Source of the DNA: Delphinapterus leucas
Taxonomy: Eukaryota; Chordata; Mammalia; Artiodactyla; Monodontidae
Direction: 5' to 3'
Assembly: GCF_002288925.2 (NCBI RefSeq)
Contig: NW_022098030.1
Span: 10,311,280 to 10,375,279 of the forward strand
DNA: 64,000 bases
Shown: positions 47,080-59,002 of the stretch, one piece after another
How positions within the stretch are numbered: position 1 is the first letter of the stretch
How the letters are laid out: every line of letters begins with the position of its first letter
The notes under the pieces: generated by a model
Told to the model about the DNA's origin: nothing
Database searches by the model: none
Seen by the model: the letters and a program-made list of their open reading frames with translations, nothing else
Program-made: the position numbers and the translations under genes

Positions 47080-48785
47080 TTTTATAACTGAAGTCTACAT
47101 CTATACAGTTAATTGCTCTAATTTTAAGTGTATGGCTGGAGAAATTTTAATATATGATTCTTCAATATTAATACACTTATATAACCACTACTCAGACCAA
47201 GATATTGAATTCCAGAAGGTTCCCTCATTCTGTGTTCCATCCTAGGGTCCTTCCTCTAGAGATAACCAATATTCTGATATTTATCATATTTATCACCATA
47301 GATTTGTTTCACTTATCCTTGAAGCTAGTATAAATAGAGTCATATACTATGCATGAGTTCTTTCAATCAACATTTGTGAGATCTATTTATGTGTGGTTAT
47401 CACTAATTTGTTCCTTTTTATTGCTGTGTAGTATTCCTCTAAGTATGCATAATACATAATCTATATATCCATTCTATTGTTTATGGCCATTTAAGTTTTT
47501 TCAAGTACTTGGGTACTGTAAAGAAAGCTCCTATGGGCTTCCCCGGTGGCTCAGTGGTTGAGAGTCCGCCTGCCAGTGCAGGGACGTGTCCCGGTCTGGG
47601 AAGATCCCACATGCCGCGGAGCGGCTAGGCCCGTGAGCCATGGCTGCTGAGCCTGAGCGTCTGGAGCCTGTGCTCCGCAACGGGAGAGGCCACAGCAGTG
47701 GGAGGCCCGCGTACTGGGCGGGGGGGGGGGGGGGGGGGGGGGGGGGAAGAAAGCTCCTATGAATAAATGATTTGTAACTGATATGCACTCTTAGGAATAT
47801 CAAAGAGTATAAATAGTAGGTCTAAGGTAAATGTAGGTTTAATTTTCTCAAATACTACCTAAAAGTTTGCCAAAGTGGTTGTACCAATTTACACTAAAAT
47901 CAGCAATGTATGAGGGTTTTCCTTACTCATTCTCTGTTCTACCACTTAGAATGTTCTCTCATTTTAATTTTAGCCACTGTGGTGGGTATTCAGTGGTTTT
48001 AATTTGCATTTCTTTGATTAATGATGTGAAACTTTTCATATGCTTATTGACTAGCATCCTCTTTTGTTAAATGCTTGGTCAGTCTTTTGGCCATTTTCAT
48101 TTAAATAGACTTTTTTTTTCAAATCGAGATTTTTAAAATATTTGCTTAGTAGAGTCCTTTATATTCTCAGTATGAATCTTTGGCCAGTATATTTATTGTG
48201 AATAATTTCTTCAAGTATGTCATATTTATTAACTCTCTTAATAATAATTTTTGATGAACAGATAATTTTAATGTACAGTTAGAAATTTTCAGTGAATTTT
48301 TTGTATGTCTTACTAAAGAGACCTTTGCCTTCTCTAAGGTCATGAAGATATATACTCTTATGTTTCCTTCTGTATTATTTTTTTAATCTTTCTTTTTTGC
48401 ATCAATAGTCATAATTGAATTTCTTCTTTATTATGGTAAACATGAGTACAGATTTATTGCTTTCTAATTTTATTTAATTTTCTAGTACCATTTATTGAAA
48501 AGGCTACCCATTCTCCACTGACTGGCATTGGCATGTTTATTTATAAATAAAATGGCTCAGTATATATAAATTTACTTCTTGACTCCCTAGTCATTGGCTT
48601 ATTTGAATAGTTTTATGCCAGCATCACACTGTCTTAACTATCATAGCTTTATAGTAATCCTTGTAATCTGATGGTGTAAGTCCTATAAAATTTCTTTTTA
48701 AAAAATTGTCTTTGATATTCAGAGTCCTTTGGGTTTTCAATAAATTTTGTTTGGGAACTCTAATTGTGTTAGAGAAAGACCAGTT
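47080..48785 (-). mobile_element. Old L1 LINE, reverse orientation
   Basis: A long, diverged reverse L1 with landmarks from the 3' UTR back into ORF2: 'tataaatagagtcatatact', 'aaagtggttgtaccaattta', 'ttttaatttgcatttctttg', 'agtaccatttattgaaaagg' and 'actatcatagctttatagta'. A CHR SINE sits inside at 47536-47746. Confidence 0.85.
47536..47746 (+). mobile_element. CHR-type SINE with poly(G) where poly(A) belongs
   Basis: Head 'ggcttccccggtggctcagt', body to 'ggaggcccgcgtactg', then a run of 27 G (47720-47746). Every other forward copy in the window has A here. The 15-bp target-site duplication aagaaagctcctatg is perfect (47521-47535, 47747-47761). About 14 bases around the B box are missing ('gcagggacgtgtcccggtct'). 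Confidence 0.93.
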
Positions 48786-49289
48786 CATGTTTTAGTCTAT
48801 AAATCTTTATTACAGTAAGCAAGGCTTTGTTATTTTATTATAATATTATTTTACTGCTCTTTCTTTAGCAGAAATTCTTCCACAGTAAAACTGGAGAAAG
48901 CAACAGCGAGATGCAATTTTTATAATGGGCAATTACAGATTTTTTAATGTGCCGTTGGAAATTTTCAGAATATCTAGACTCATCAAATGATATGCAAGAA
49001 TGGGAAATTCACAGTATATCTGACCACATATTGAAAAAATTTCGAGTTAAAATTCCAAACAATTATCTAGGAAATTTATAGTTTAGCAGTTGAAACTTTT
49101 AGAAAAATACTGTGATAGGATTGTGATTTTTTTTAAAATGCAGTTTGAAAAGATCCTTTATGTCGATTTTAAGATTCAACAACATATTTTTTTAATTTCA
49201 AAACTCCTCCATATCTTCTTAGCAAAAGCAGGAAGGAGATGGTTTGTTAGCTAGAAAAGTTTGTTTGATTTAGGAAGGTTTTGTGCTTG
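48786..49289. other. Unrecognised AT-rich region
   Basis: No gene or repeat identified. Confidence 0.4.
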
Positions 49290-49760
49290 TTGTTTGTTGT
49301 ATTATAGGCTTGATAATGCTTTAATGCAAACACTTGAAAGAGAAAATTTGAATGTAAAGGAAAAAGAAATAATAACCAGTGGTGTGAGTTGAGGTTCTTG
49401 AGAGGGCAGGAAGGTGTAGGTTAGAAGCTCAGATAGAAAAATTGGGCTTGGATGTGACGAGGGACACCTCTATTGAAAGGGAAAGAACAGAGAGGAGAAT
49501 GAGTATACATATAGGCTTGCAAGATTGGTGGAAGGAAGCTGAATGACTTCCTCTTTCTTTTCTTCTGTCAAATAGCAAGGGAGATCATTTGCTGACAGGG
49601 AGGGGCACAGAGGATAGGATGCAAGGAGTGGAGAAGTTTGCAAATAATTTATAGAGTGAGAAAGCAATCTGACCAGAGAAACTTAGCAGGTCAGCTGTTG
49701 GGTGGGACTGAAGGTTAATGTTAGTTTTGTTATCATAAATTTGCTTATTGTAGAATTCTT
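49290..49760 (-). mobile_element. L2 LINE fragment
   Basis: Clear reverse L2 text: 'gggacacctctattgaaagg', 'aagattggtggaaggaagct', 'gatcatttgctgacagggag' and 'agcaggtcagctgttgggtg'. The two antisense open frames (49470-49800, reverse) are shadows. Confidence 0.75.
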
Positions 49761-50077
49761 TCCAGAAGTTAAGTGTAAAATTGTCTTCTTGTGTCACCAC
49801 AAGCTATTGTGTTTCTAAAAATCTTTTCAAAATATGTTATCTCACAGAGGTTTATTTCAATACAAGTCTAGATATTCTGACTTCATTGGGAAACATTCTT
49901 TGATACAGAATGTTAGTTATTATGCTTGGAAGTTTTGAGAAAGTCTTTATTTTAATTTCCCTAGATTACAAAATTTCTTGTTCTGTCTGTGGTAAAGAAG
50001 GAAAATAACTGTCAACCATTACGTGTATGATTGATCATCAGCTACTTAAAAGTCATTATAAGGTCAGGTTATGTTAT
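49761..50077. other. Spacer
   Basis: Nothing recognised. Confidence 0.4.
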
Positions 50078-50111
50078 ATAGATAGATATAGATACAGATA
50101 CAGATAGATAG
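50078..50111. repeat. (GATA)n-like microsatellite
   Basis: Impure gata/cagata units. Confidence 0.9.
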
Positions 50112-50194
50112 CTCCCCCCAACCTTAGATGACCTTCCCTGCTATCTTCTGTTCTTTATATTCCTTTTAATTGTCAGGTTTACAACTATTAACAC

Positions 50195-50335
50195 CTTATA
50201 TTTGCATAAAACTTTAAAGCTTGCCAAATATTTTCTCCTTTCTTGCCCAAGTTCACTCAACCATTATGCTACACATTTGGCCACAAACGCAATTCTTCTG
50301 AATCTAACTCTAGTTCTGTTTCCACTATACTACAG
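50195..50335 (-). repeat. MIR-like SINE with internal deletion
   Basis: 'gcataaaactttaaagcttg', 'tcttgcccaagttcactcaa' and 'gtttccactatactac' recall a reverse MIR3-type element with its centre lost. Moderate support. Confidence 0.45.
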
Positions 50336-50603
50336 GAGGAATAGTAATACACTTTTAGCTAAACTGATTTAATTGTACTGGGAGGTATGACTTGTATATA
50401 TTTCTGCATATGTTTTTATTTGAACATGACTATTCAAATACATGATTTTCTCCTTTTATGTTTCATAAATATCTTGTACAAACTCACTATTAATTAGTCA
50501 GATGATGATTAAATCCAGTGGACAAATGTTTTAAAAGAATCTTGTAATCATTTCTTTCTTACTTTTCTAGGCAAAAGAATACTTTATAGTGTATATATAA
50601 TTT
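50336..50603. other. Spacer
   Basis: Nothing recognised. Confidence 0.4.
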
Positions 50604-50615
50604 TATCCTAATTTA

Positions 50616-50829
50616 CTTTTTTATTTTTATTTTTTTTGCGGTACGCAGGCCTCTCACTGTTGTGGCCTCTCCCGTTGCGGAGCACAGGCTCCGGAAGCGC
50701 AGGCTCAGCGGCCATGGCCTACGGGCCCAGCCGCTCTGTGGCATGTGGGATCTTCCTGGACCGGGGCACGAACCCATGTCCCCTGCATCGACAGGTGGAC
50801 TCTCGACCACTGCGCCACCAGGGAAGCCC
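50616..50829 (-). mobile_element. CHR-type SINE, short cetacean form
   Basis: T-rich start, 'gcggtacgcaggcctctcac' to 'gcgccaccagggaagccc'. The 12-bp target-site duplication has one mismatch: tatcctaattta (50604-50615) and taccctaattta (50830-50841). Confidence 0.95.
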
Positions 50830-50841
50830 TACCCTAATTTA

Positions 50842-51204
50842 TTAGTTTTGTAAATGTAGAGTCTTTTATTGCAGTATTTGTTAGAGTGGGGCATACTTGG
50901 ATTTATAAAAAGGAACATTAAATAACACTCAATAACCAAGAATTTGAATGTCTGCATTTCAACTCTATGTATATTTTAGGGAACAAGTTCAAGCTTTGAA
51001 GACGTGGTTCATGGTTTAAGTCAACACTGGTTGAGATCCAAAAATAAATAGCATGACTAATAAAGGAAAAAAAGTTTCTATTTCCTCATGATCCACATAA
51101 ATTTTTTTTTCTACATATATAACTGCACAAAAATGACAAGTGAAATGTCCCTTTCAAAATCTTCTCAAACTTGAAAAATCAAGACAAGATCATTTAAAGT
51201 TTAG
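50842..51204. other. Spacer, nothing recognised
   Basis: AT-rich, no gene. Confidence 0.4.
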
Positions 51205-51830
51205 ATCTATGTGAAAGATTTGAACAGATATTTCTCCAAAGATGATAAGCACATTAAAAGATGCTCAATTTCATTAATCATTAGGAAATGAAATCAAAAC
51301 CTCAATGAAATACCATTTTACAACCACTAGACTTGCTGTGATAAAATAGATAGTAACAAGGGTTGGCAAGGGTAAGGTGAAATTTGAACCCTCATACATT
51401 GTTGGTGGGAAGGCAAAATGGTACAGCCACTTTGGGAAACAGTTTGGAAGTTATTCTAAATATTACATAAGAAGTTATCCAGCAACTTCACTCCTAGGTA
51501 TATACCCAAGAAAAATGAAAAAAATATCCACACAAAACTTGTACATGAATGCTTATAGCAGCCTTATTCATAATAGAAAATGGAAAGAACTCAAATGCCT
51601 ATCAACTGCTGAATGAATAAGCTAAACATGCTATAGCCATCACAATGGAATATTATTTGGCAGTAAAAAGGAATTAAGCACTGAAACATGCTACAACATG
51701 ATGGAACTTGAAAGCATCATGCCAAATGAAAGAGGTCAGTCACTTCAGTATTATATGATTCCACTAATATGAAATGTCCAGAATAGGCAAATACATAGAG
51801 ATAGAAGGTAGATTAGTGGTTGCCTATGTG
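51205..51830 (+). mobile_element. Old L1 LINE fragment
   Basis: 'acagatatttctccaaagat', 'aaaagatgctcaatttcatt', 'ttgttggtgggaaggcaaaa', 'ctcctaggtatatacccaag' and 'gatggaacttgaaagcatca' follow the L1 ORF2 C-terminus and 3' region in order. Heavily mutated. Confidence 0.85.
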
Positions 51831-52179
51831 TAAAGAAAATTGCATGAGACAAGTTAAAGAAACAAGGAAGACTTTCTTCAAGACTGTCATAATAGGGGAG
51901 GGAGATTGAACTCAACTTCTCTAAACAAAAGGTGAGAGGATTGTTGAGTGACTAAATGTGTAGGAATGCTAAGGTCGATCCCTTCTAGGAAACACAGGAC
52001 TCTTGACCAACTTTGGTTCAAGCGCACAGATAGCTTTGCTGAACCTCCTTGTCTCCATCCAAAGTTCTCCCTCTCTTTCACTGATTTTCAACATAGTCTG
52101 ACAACTTTCCCACCCTTCCGTAGCTCCTTCTCTATTTCTTTATACACAAACATTTCAAGGACTATGGCAAACAGAATCT
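51831..52179. other. Unrecognised segment
   Basis: Between the old L1 and the ERVL-like region. No LTR landmark is recognised. Confidence 0.4.
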
Positions 52180-53630
52180 GAGTTGGCATCAACACCCAGC
52201 GAACCAAAGCATTGTCTTGCTCTCCTTCTTTCTCTCTTGTTCAAATGAGAACCTATGGGAGCCAGGTAATAAAGTGAGTTGTGGTGAAAGTCTAGCCCAT
52301 AGTGAATCCACTGGGTCTGCACACCCATTCAGTGCTCATTTTCTCAATTCCTGACCACATAAATGGAATTGGTGTACTTGGCAATAGGGGTGACTCTACA
52401 CTGAGTCCCTGGTCTATGGCATAAGAGCTAATGTACTTTGGAAAGCCAAATGGAATACTTTGAAGCTACTTCCCCAACCTCAACTCCAACCAAGAAAACA
52501 ATATTCTTTCCTGAGGAGTATGATGAAGATCAGTGCAACCATTAAACACGTAAGAGATGCAGAGGTAATGGGGTCCTATCACATATCCATTTAATTTGCT
52601 CTTGGGGTCGTTGCAGAAATTAGAGAATTACCCATAGCCTATTTCAGGCTCTACCAAGTAGTAACTCCAATAGAGGCTATTGTGTCACTGCTAGAGCAGA
52701 GTAATAATACCTCTGGCACATGGTATGTGATTTTTAATTTCACACATGCATTTTTTTAACATTCCAATTATAAAATAAGTCAGAAATAGTTTGCATTCAT
52801 GTGGAATGGACAAAATTAACTTACAGTTTTGTCTCAGGACTATGTCAACTCTCCTGCCCTGTATCAAACTAAAGTCAAAAAGATTTGGGCTATAGAGAAA
52901 TCCCATATAAACCATATTGAACCACACTGATGGACATAATGCCAATGTGACACAGCGAGCAAAAAGTGACCTGAGTTAAGAATATATATATAGATCCATG
53001 TTACTGACCATTGTCTTGGTCAACTGGTCAGAGGCTTGGATGAAAAAAGACTGAAAGGTCAGAGACAAAATCCCTAATAGAGGTGTGCAAATAGACATAT
53101 GGCACAGGACACAAAGTAAAAAATTTTGTATTTACTTTACACCAGAAAGCATCCATCATGGAAGAGGCACTGAACAATGAAGTAGACAAAATGACTTAGC
53201 CAACTTTCTTCAGTGACCACCCCCAAAATGGGATGAAGAGCAGAATAAAAAAGTGGCCAGAATGGCAGACATGGCGGCTATTTATGGGCCCAATTTCATG
53301 AAGTATTTTACCAATGTACATCTAGCTACAGCTGCCTCTGAATGTGTAACTTTAAGGAACAGAAGCCAGTACTGAGCCCACCATATGAGGCTATTCTTTG
53401 AGAACCATCAGGCTATGACCCTAATCAGCAGATGGCTATAAGGCAGTTTTACACAATGAGAGCAGGGAATAATGCATGTGAAACCCATATGATCCACTTG
53501 GGGGTCCTCCTGATATTCCCTGGTCCCCTGGTAACTGTGGATAGACACATGCACTACACTGAGAAAGGTATGACTATCAAGTGTCCAGACCATACAGAGG
53601 GGGTGTTTTGGAAAGGAATTTTTTTTACTT
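52180..53630 (+). mobile_element. Probable ERVL/MaLR internal remnant
   Basis: 53265-53420 ('atggcggctatttatgggcc', 'atttcatgaagtattttacc', 'gcctctgaatgtgtaacttt') reads like the pol/integrase part of ERVL-type internal sequence. 52500-52730 loosely resembles upstream pol text. Stops and frameshifts occur throughout. No open frame corresponds to a retroviral protein, so nothing functional remains. Confidence 0.5.
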
Positions 53631-54466
53631 AGTATTGGTTAATTAACTCAATGTTGATACGTTATATTTAGGCTAAAAAACAAACTAACTCTTCTTATTT
53701 TTAGACAAAATTGGTCTTCTCTATAGACTTTCTCCATAGACTTTTGAATACACTATCCTATATAAAAGTGATAATGAAGGTTACCTTGAACCCAAGGTGT
53801 TAATAACTCTGTAATACCTTTGTTAGAAATTATGAAAATTTTATCCACTATCATACCATTCTCAGTATTTTTTCATCAGTTGTTTCCCATCTTAATTTAG
53901 ACTGAGATTGATTCAAGAATATTTTATTTAGAAACATATTTCAAAGATAATGATTAATCCATATGTTTTCACTTTCAATAAAGCAACAGACAAATTTTAG
54001 AAAATATCTCCCTTTTATTAGTTAACCTTAAATGTTATTGTGTTGAATAGCATCTGTTTACCCCTCCACCTTTTTACACTCTGCTCTCTGACCTAGGAGG
54101 CTGACCTGGATAGCCTATATCAATGGGTACCCTTTCTGTATAGCTTCCAGTATAGAAAATTGGAAACTGTGGCAAGAGATCAGAAAAAAGTAGGAAAGTA
54201 AGGTTAGGAAACTTGTTACCCTGAAGTCTTTCCCAAAGGGGTTCTTTAAACTGGCTGTTTTTCTCAACAAAAGGTCACATCTCCTCTCAAATTGGTCATT
54301 TAAACATGAGCATGTGAGTATGTGCTTCCAAGTTCTTTTAACTGTTCCTCCTTCTTGTCTCTTTTGACATACAGGTGGTACCTACCCTCAGGGTATTACA
54401 CTTTCCTTTGTGTTTTTCCAAGATCCTACCCATACTTTTGTAAATAGTGTTTTAAATGAAAGTATA
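53631..54466. other. Unrecognised segment inside the ERVL region
   Basis: AT-rich, no gene. It separates the two ERVL-like blocks, so it may be a later insertion or simply decayed ERV. Confidence 0.35.
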
Positions 54467-54692
54467 TAGTAATGCAGTGTTTCTCAATATTTTTTTCATA
54501 GTAATTCAGTGTTTCTCAACATTTTTTGCTACCTATCTCCTACAGAATCTTTTTAGACATTGCTTTTCTAATCGTGCCCACCCCCCCATCTTGTCCTTCT
54601 CCTTCTATTAAATACTATTATAATATTCCAGATTTTTTACACTCAAAACCCAATATCCCCCACTTGGGGGTACCCCTGTTGAGAATGCATGG
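54467..54692. mobile_element. Possible hAT MITE with duplicated end
   Basis: Ends 'cagtgtttctcaac' (54507) and 'gttgagaatgcatgg' (54678-54692) are inverted-repeat-like, and 'cacttgggggtacccctgtt' suits a hAT MITE right arm. The left end is present twice, offset by 32 bp (54467-54498, 54499-54530), with several mismatches. Confidence 0.5.
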
Positions 54693-54869
54693 AAAACTGA
54701 TAAAAGAAGAAGTAGCCTAATGGGATTTAGGGTTGCGTACTCATACCATCAAGGACCTCAATTTTGGGGAAGAAATACGACATAATAGGCTTACAGGAGA
54801 TGTGATATATGCCTTAAATCTCAGCTTATATATGCCCAGAATGGATAGATGTGGGAACCAAGAGATGAC

Positions 54870-55400
54870 AGTGAATGAAGGTGGTTCCTCTCAATATTAC
54901 ATATAGTAATATTTTGAGGAATTTTTCTTCTTATCACTGCAACCTTGAACTTGGTAGGTATGGGGGTTCTAGTACCCAAAGAAGGAATATTTGCTCAAAA
55001 AAATACATTCATGATTCCAACAAATTGGAGGCTAAATCTACTCCTGGCCATTTTGGGCTTCTCATGTCTGTAAATCACCAAGAACAGAACTAACTGGCGT
55101 TATTGATCCCATTAGCTGGAATGTATTGGGCAAAAAGAAGACTATTATTGGAATCCAGGAGGTTCACTGGGCACCTCTTTTTACTTCTTTGTGCTTGTTA
55201 ATAGCCCTGATCAGTGGAATACTGTGGCAATGCAAGGTGTCAGATTCTGTAGGAAAGATGATTTGGTTTACCACACTAAGGAACCCTGTCCAGAAACTTA
55301 CTGGCTAAGGGTAAGGAGAATATGGAATGTATTGTGGATTAAGGTAGTTATAATCATCAACCAAGGTCTTTTGACCAGCTAAAGAAGTGGTGACTTAGCC
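54870..55400 (+). mobile_element. Probable ERVL internal 3' end remnant
   Basis: 'actggcgttattgatcccat', 'attggaatccaggaggttca', 'aggagaatatggaatgtatt' and 'ttttgaccagctaaagaagt' follow, in order, the end of ERVL internal sequence, where a dUTPase-like domain precedes the 3' LTR. The frame is repeatedly broken. No 3' LTR is recognised downstream. Confidence 0.55.
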
Positions 55401-56449
55401 ATATTTAACATTATTTAACTCTTTATCCCTCTTTTTCTCCCACTTTCTTATATGAAAACTGGTCGTGGTTAATATTTTAGATGTCAGATAGGAGTATGAC
55501 TGAATGAACATGCTGTGGGTCTTTATGTGTCTCCTGTATTGGGAACACATTCAGGCCAAAGACAACAGTGTATGCTGAGAAACAAAAGGATGAACAGTGC
55601 CATCTATCTTCTTTCTTTTTAGATTCACTCTTCACTCTACTCTCCTTCCTGAAAAGTACACCTATATTGACCATCTCATCAGGTTCTCTTGTCCTCTTCC
55701 AATTGAATTTGGCCAATAACGAATCTCAGACAGATGATCAGAAGGAAGACAGATAAACTGGCTATTTAGCGCACCAGCCATTTCCCCATGGAATTCTTCA
55801 AGGGTTGCTACACTACTAACTTTAAAAATAACCTCTTTAATAAACCCTCCTCAATTTATCCTAATTGAATATACCATCTTTATCTTGCTGAGACCTTGAC
55901 TTACACATTACTTCTGATATATTTTTGTTTATATGAGCCTAATTCCAAGATTATATACTTATGTTAGTCATATTACCTATAACATGATATTCAATAAGAA
56001 ACTAAACTGGAGGAGTATTTTTTGCCAAAGAAAATAATCTGAATCTTGAAACCTGTAAAATTAATTGCTACTGTGGAAAAAACAGAAAACAATCTGACCT
56101 GATAAATTCAACTATAACAGAGTGTAACATCATTCCAGTGAAAACCAAGTTTTTTTCAGAAGACTGTATGGTAATTTACAAACTATTCTACTGACAGGCA
56201 AGAAACCTAATTGAATTATTCTCTATATTTGCATTTTTTTTGTGCTCATATGCAGGTAAAAATCATGTATACACTTAATGTGTCTTAACTGTATTTAGCT
56301 TAGTATGTGATTATTTTTAAAAACTAACACTTCTATTTATAAAATCTACAACCCCAAGTATAAAACCAGAGGTAAATTCAAGTATTTTTTTAAATGTAAT
56401 TAAGATGATGTTCGTTTCTGATTAAATGGATTAAATGTATCATCTTCAC
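55401..56449. other. Unrecognised region, no gene
   Basis: Open frames at 55477-55756 on both strands overlap each other without domains. 55400-55790 could be a decayed LTR, but no landmark is seen. Confidence 0.4.
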
Positions 56450-56530
56450 TGTTTTGTCCCCAGGGTATAGCACAGTGAACGACCTACTTTTCATGAATTA
56501 CAATAAACTATCAATATTTATTGAATGAAC
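56450..56530 (+). mobile_element. L2 LINE 3' tail
   Basis: 'tgtccccagggtatagcaca' and 'atcaatatttattgaatgaa' match the L2 3' terminus. Confidence 0.6.
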
Positions 56531-57479
56531 AAAACCTAGTTTTTAAAAAAAAAAAACTACCAAAAATATCCCATAAAAATTCCAAGAGTCTTATGTAAAA
56601 TCTAAGCTGAAGTCAAAATGACAGGAAAATGCATTCAATGTGACCTTGTTCACAATTCTTGAATTTCTTTTATATAATCTTTTAGAGATATAAAACAGAA
56701 AAAAGTTACCATTATTTTAATAACAAAAATATGAAATCATTCTAGTCAACTCTATCAATTAAAATAATGAATGATCCAGATATTTAAATTAATACTCACA
56801 ATTTTCCAGAATGGGAAATGAACCACTTAGATTTTCCTCCTTGTAGTCTAATAAATTTTGTTGACTTAGGCCTTTCTGGAGATCCACATCTTTCAAATTT
56901 GCATTGTGGCCCATCAAATTAAAAAGGAGAAATACCTGTCCTATGATTCAGAGTGACCTCTGTTCATAATGATGTATGTCTACACACCTCATATATGTGT
57001 GTGTTTATTGAACCAGCTATTGAACAATTTTTATTAATTTATACCCTCTAAGAAATTGTTCATTCGAACCGTGTCCATGTCATGACTTAATTGTCCATAA
57101 AACAGAAAGATAAACTATAATTCAATAAAGGGAAATTTCTAAAATTAACAACTAAAACAATCATCTAACAAATTCTATTAAACTCCTCTCTAGTGATTTT
57201 AATGAATATTACTAAGTTCCTTAAAGGAAAAATAATTCAAATCTCCAATCTATGTGCTTCAAAAGCTTTCATTCAAATAAGAGAGATAAAGAATAATTGT
57301 CCTTCCCAGTTTCCTCAGGGCAGTCTGAATTTATACGTGTGTTCCTGGCTTAATTAATAAGATGCCCCTTTCATTTTCAAAGGTGGCCTTGTTAAGTCAA
57401 TAAATCATGTGATCACCCTAGAGATAATGCATATAAACCAACAACTAAAATATAAAGTGGTAAGTAATTAGTATCTGGA
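56531..57479. other. Unrecognised AT-rich region
   Basis: No gene or repeat identified in about 950 bp. Confidence 0.4.
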
Positions 57480-57640
57480 AATAAGAAATGTACAAAGCAA
57501 GTACCACTGGAATTCATAATTGGGTGAGTTCAGTTTTCCCTAGTGATCAGGGAAGGCTTCAAAGCAGAGGTGGCAGTTACGTCAGATCTTAAAGAAAGAG
57601 GAAGATTTCAATAGAGATAAGATGTAGGGCAGGAAGCTTA
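57480..57640 (-). mobile_element. L2 LINE fragment
   Basis: 'gtgatcagggaaggcttcaa' and 'agatcttaaagaaagaggaa' are reverse L2 text. Confidence 0.65.
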
Positions 57641-58108
57641 TTCAAAATGTGTATATATTTAATGTAAAAAAATTCACATTAAAGTTTGAATGTAGATTAA
57701 AATGTAGTTTTTTATAACAAATCTGTTTCTCTTTTTTTACTGACCTTGAATCCACCATTCAGTGGGAGAAATTTCACATTTTAGTTTTATCCAGTTTTAA
57801 CCCTCTTCCATGAAGATAATTTAATCAAGAGACATACAAAATAAAACAAAATGTTTAGTCTCTCATATATTTTTAGTCTTCCATTCAGAAGAGCATTTAC
57901 TGTGCACTATTTGCAATGTTTTAGCATTGTTGATTTTTTATAAGAATTTTAAGAGTAATACTATATTTAATTCTAATTAGTTAAGGCTGCTATATTTTTC
58001 ACTCCAACAATACGTCCATTGCACCTTTCCTCATCTTGAGTGAAAGGAGAGTGGCTGCTGGTATTTTGGGGTTCCACTGAAAATGTTAGGACTGTGTTTA
58101 GTTTGGGT
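57641..58108. other. AT-rich spacer
   Basis: Nothing recognised. Confidence 0.4.
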
Positions 58109-58118
58109 CAAGGGTGAC

Positions 58119-58257
58119 TTTTTTTTTTGCGGTACGCGGGCCTCTCACTATTGTGGCCTCTCCCGTTGCGGAGCACAGGCTCCGGACACGCAGGCTCAGC
58201 GGCCATGGCTCACGGGCCTGGCCGCAGACTCCCAACCACTGCGCCACCAGAGAAGCC
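58119..58257 (-). mobile_element. CHR-type SINE with a 65-bp internal deletion
   Basis: 'gcggtacgcgggcctctcac' to 'gcgccaccagagaagccc', but 'gggcctggccgc' joins directly to 'agactcccaaccactg', so about 65 bases of the tRNA-like part, including the B box, are gone. The target-site duplication caagggtgac (58109-58118, 58258-58267) is perfect. Confidence 0.93.
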
Positions 58258-58267
58258 CAAGGGTGAC

Positions 58268-59002
58268 ATATTTTTGAAGGTCACCGAGTACTGTCATGTA
58301 GAGTTCTGTTATGCTAGCTATCTCAGTGCAGCAATGGCTTCCCAGAACTACTCCTACTACTGTCTACTCTGATAACTCACCCCACTTCATGACATGAGGA
58401 TGCAGAGCAAGAGGATTTAATATCATATGAACATGTTTTATGGCATCAGAGACCAGATGTATGTGGGTAGTGATGGAGAAAAAAAAAGTCTAAAATGCAT
58501 GAAATGTATGGAGCCAGAAATTAATCTGTAAACAAATTCTTCCAATTATCAAATTATAAAATTGCCCAGGGAGTCTCTCTGTCTCCGTCCTCCTCTCTCT
58601 CTGTCTGCCTTTCTTTATCTCTGTCTTTCTCTCTCAATATGTATGATGGGCATTGCTTGACATAGAATTAATCAGAGTTCAGTTTTGTAGGGCACAAACC
58701 TATAGCAATATGACTGAGAGTTAGGTCTGAAATCTGAGACCAGTAACACCCATAATCCATTTCCTTTCAGTTTGGTTAAATCATGATGGTGCTTCCTGAC
58801 AGTCTCATCACAGCACTTTCTGTGACTCCCCACTTGGGTAGTTCACCTGCCTAAGTAACCTTGAAACAACTCTCAGAATCTAGCAGCCAGCACCCTCACT
58901 ATCTTCTAGGTCCCACATCAATTTATGCAAGAATTTTGGGGAGTCAAACCCTACCATTATTGCCTAACTATGTCATATGACCACTTACTCTGCTATGGGA
59001 AC
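58268..59002. other. Unrecognised region with a pyrimidine-rich tract
   Basis: A CT-rich tract lies at about 58575-58636. No gene. Confidence 0.45.

Noticed and set aside
47720..47746. Functional G-quadruplex element
   Set aside because: The run replaces the expected A-tail of a SINE exactly, so artefact is the simpler reading.
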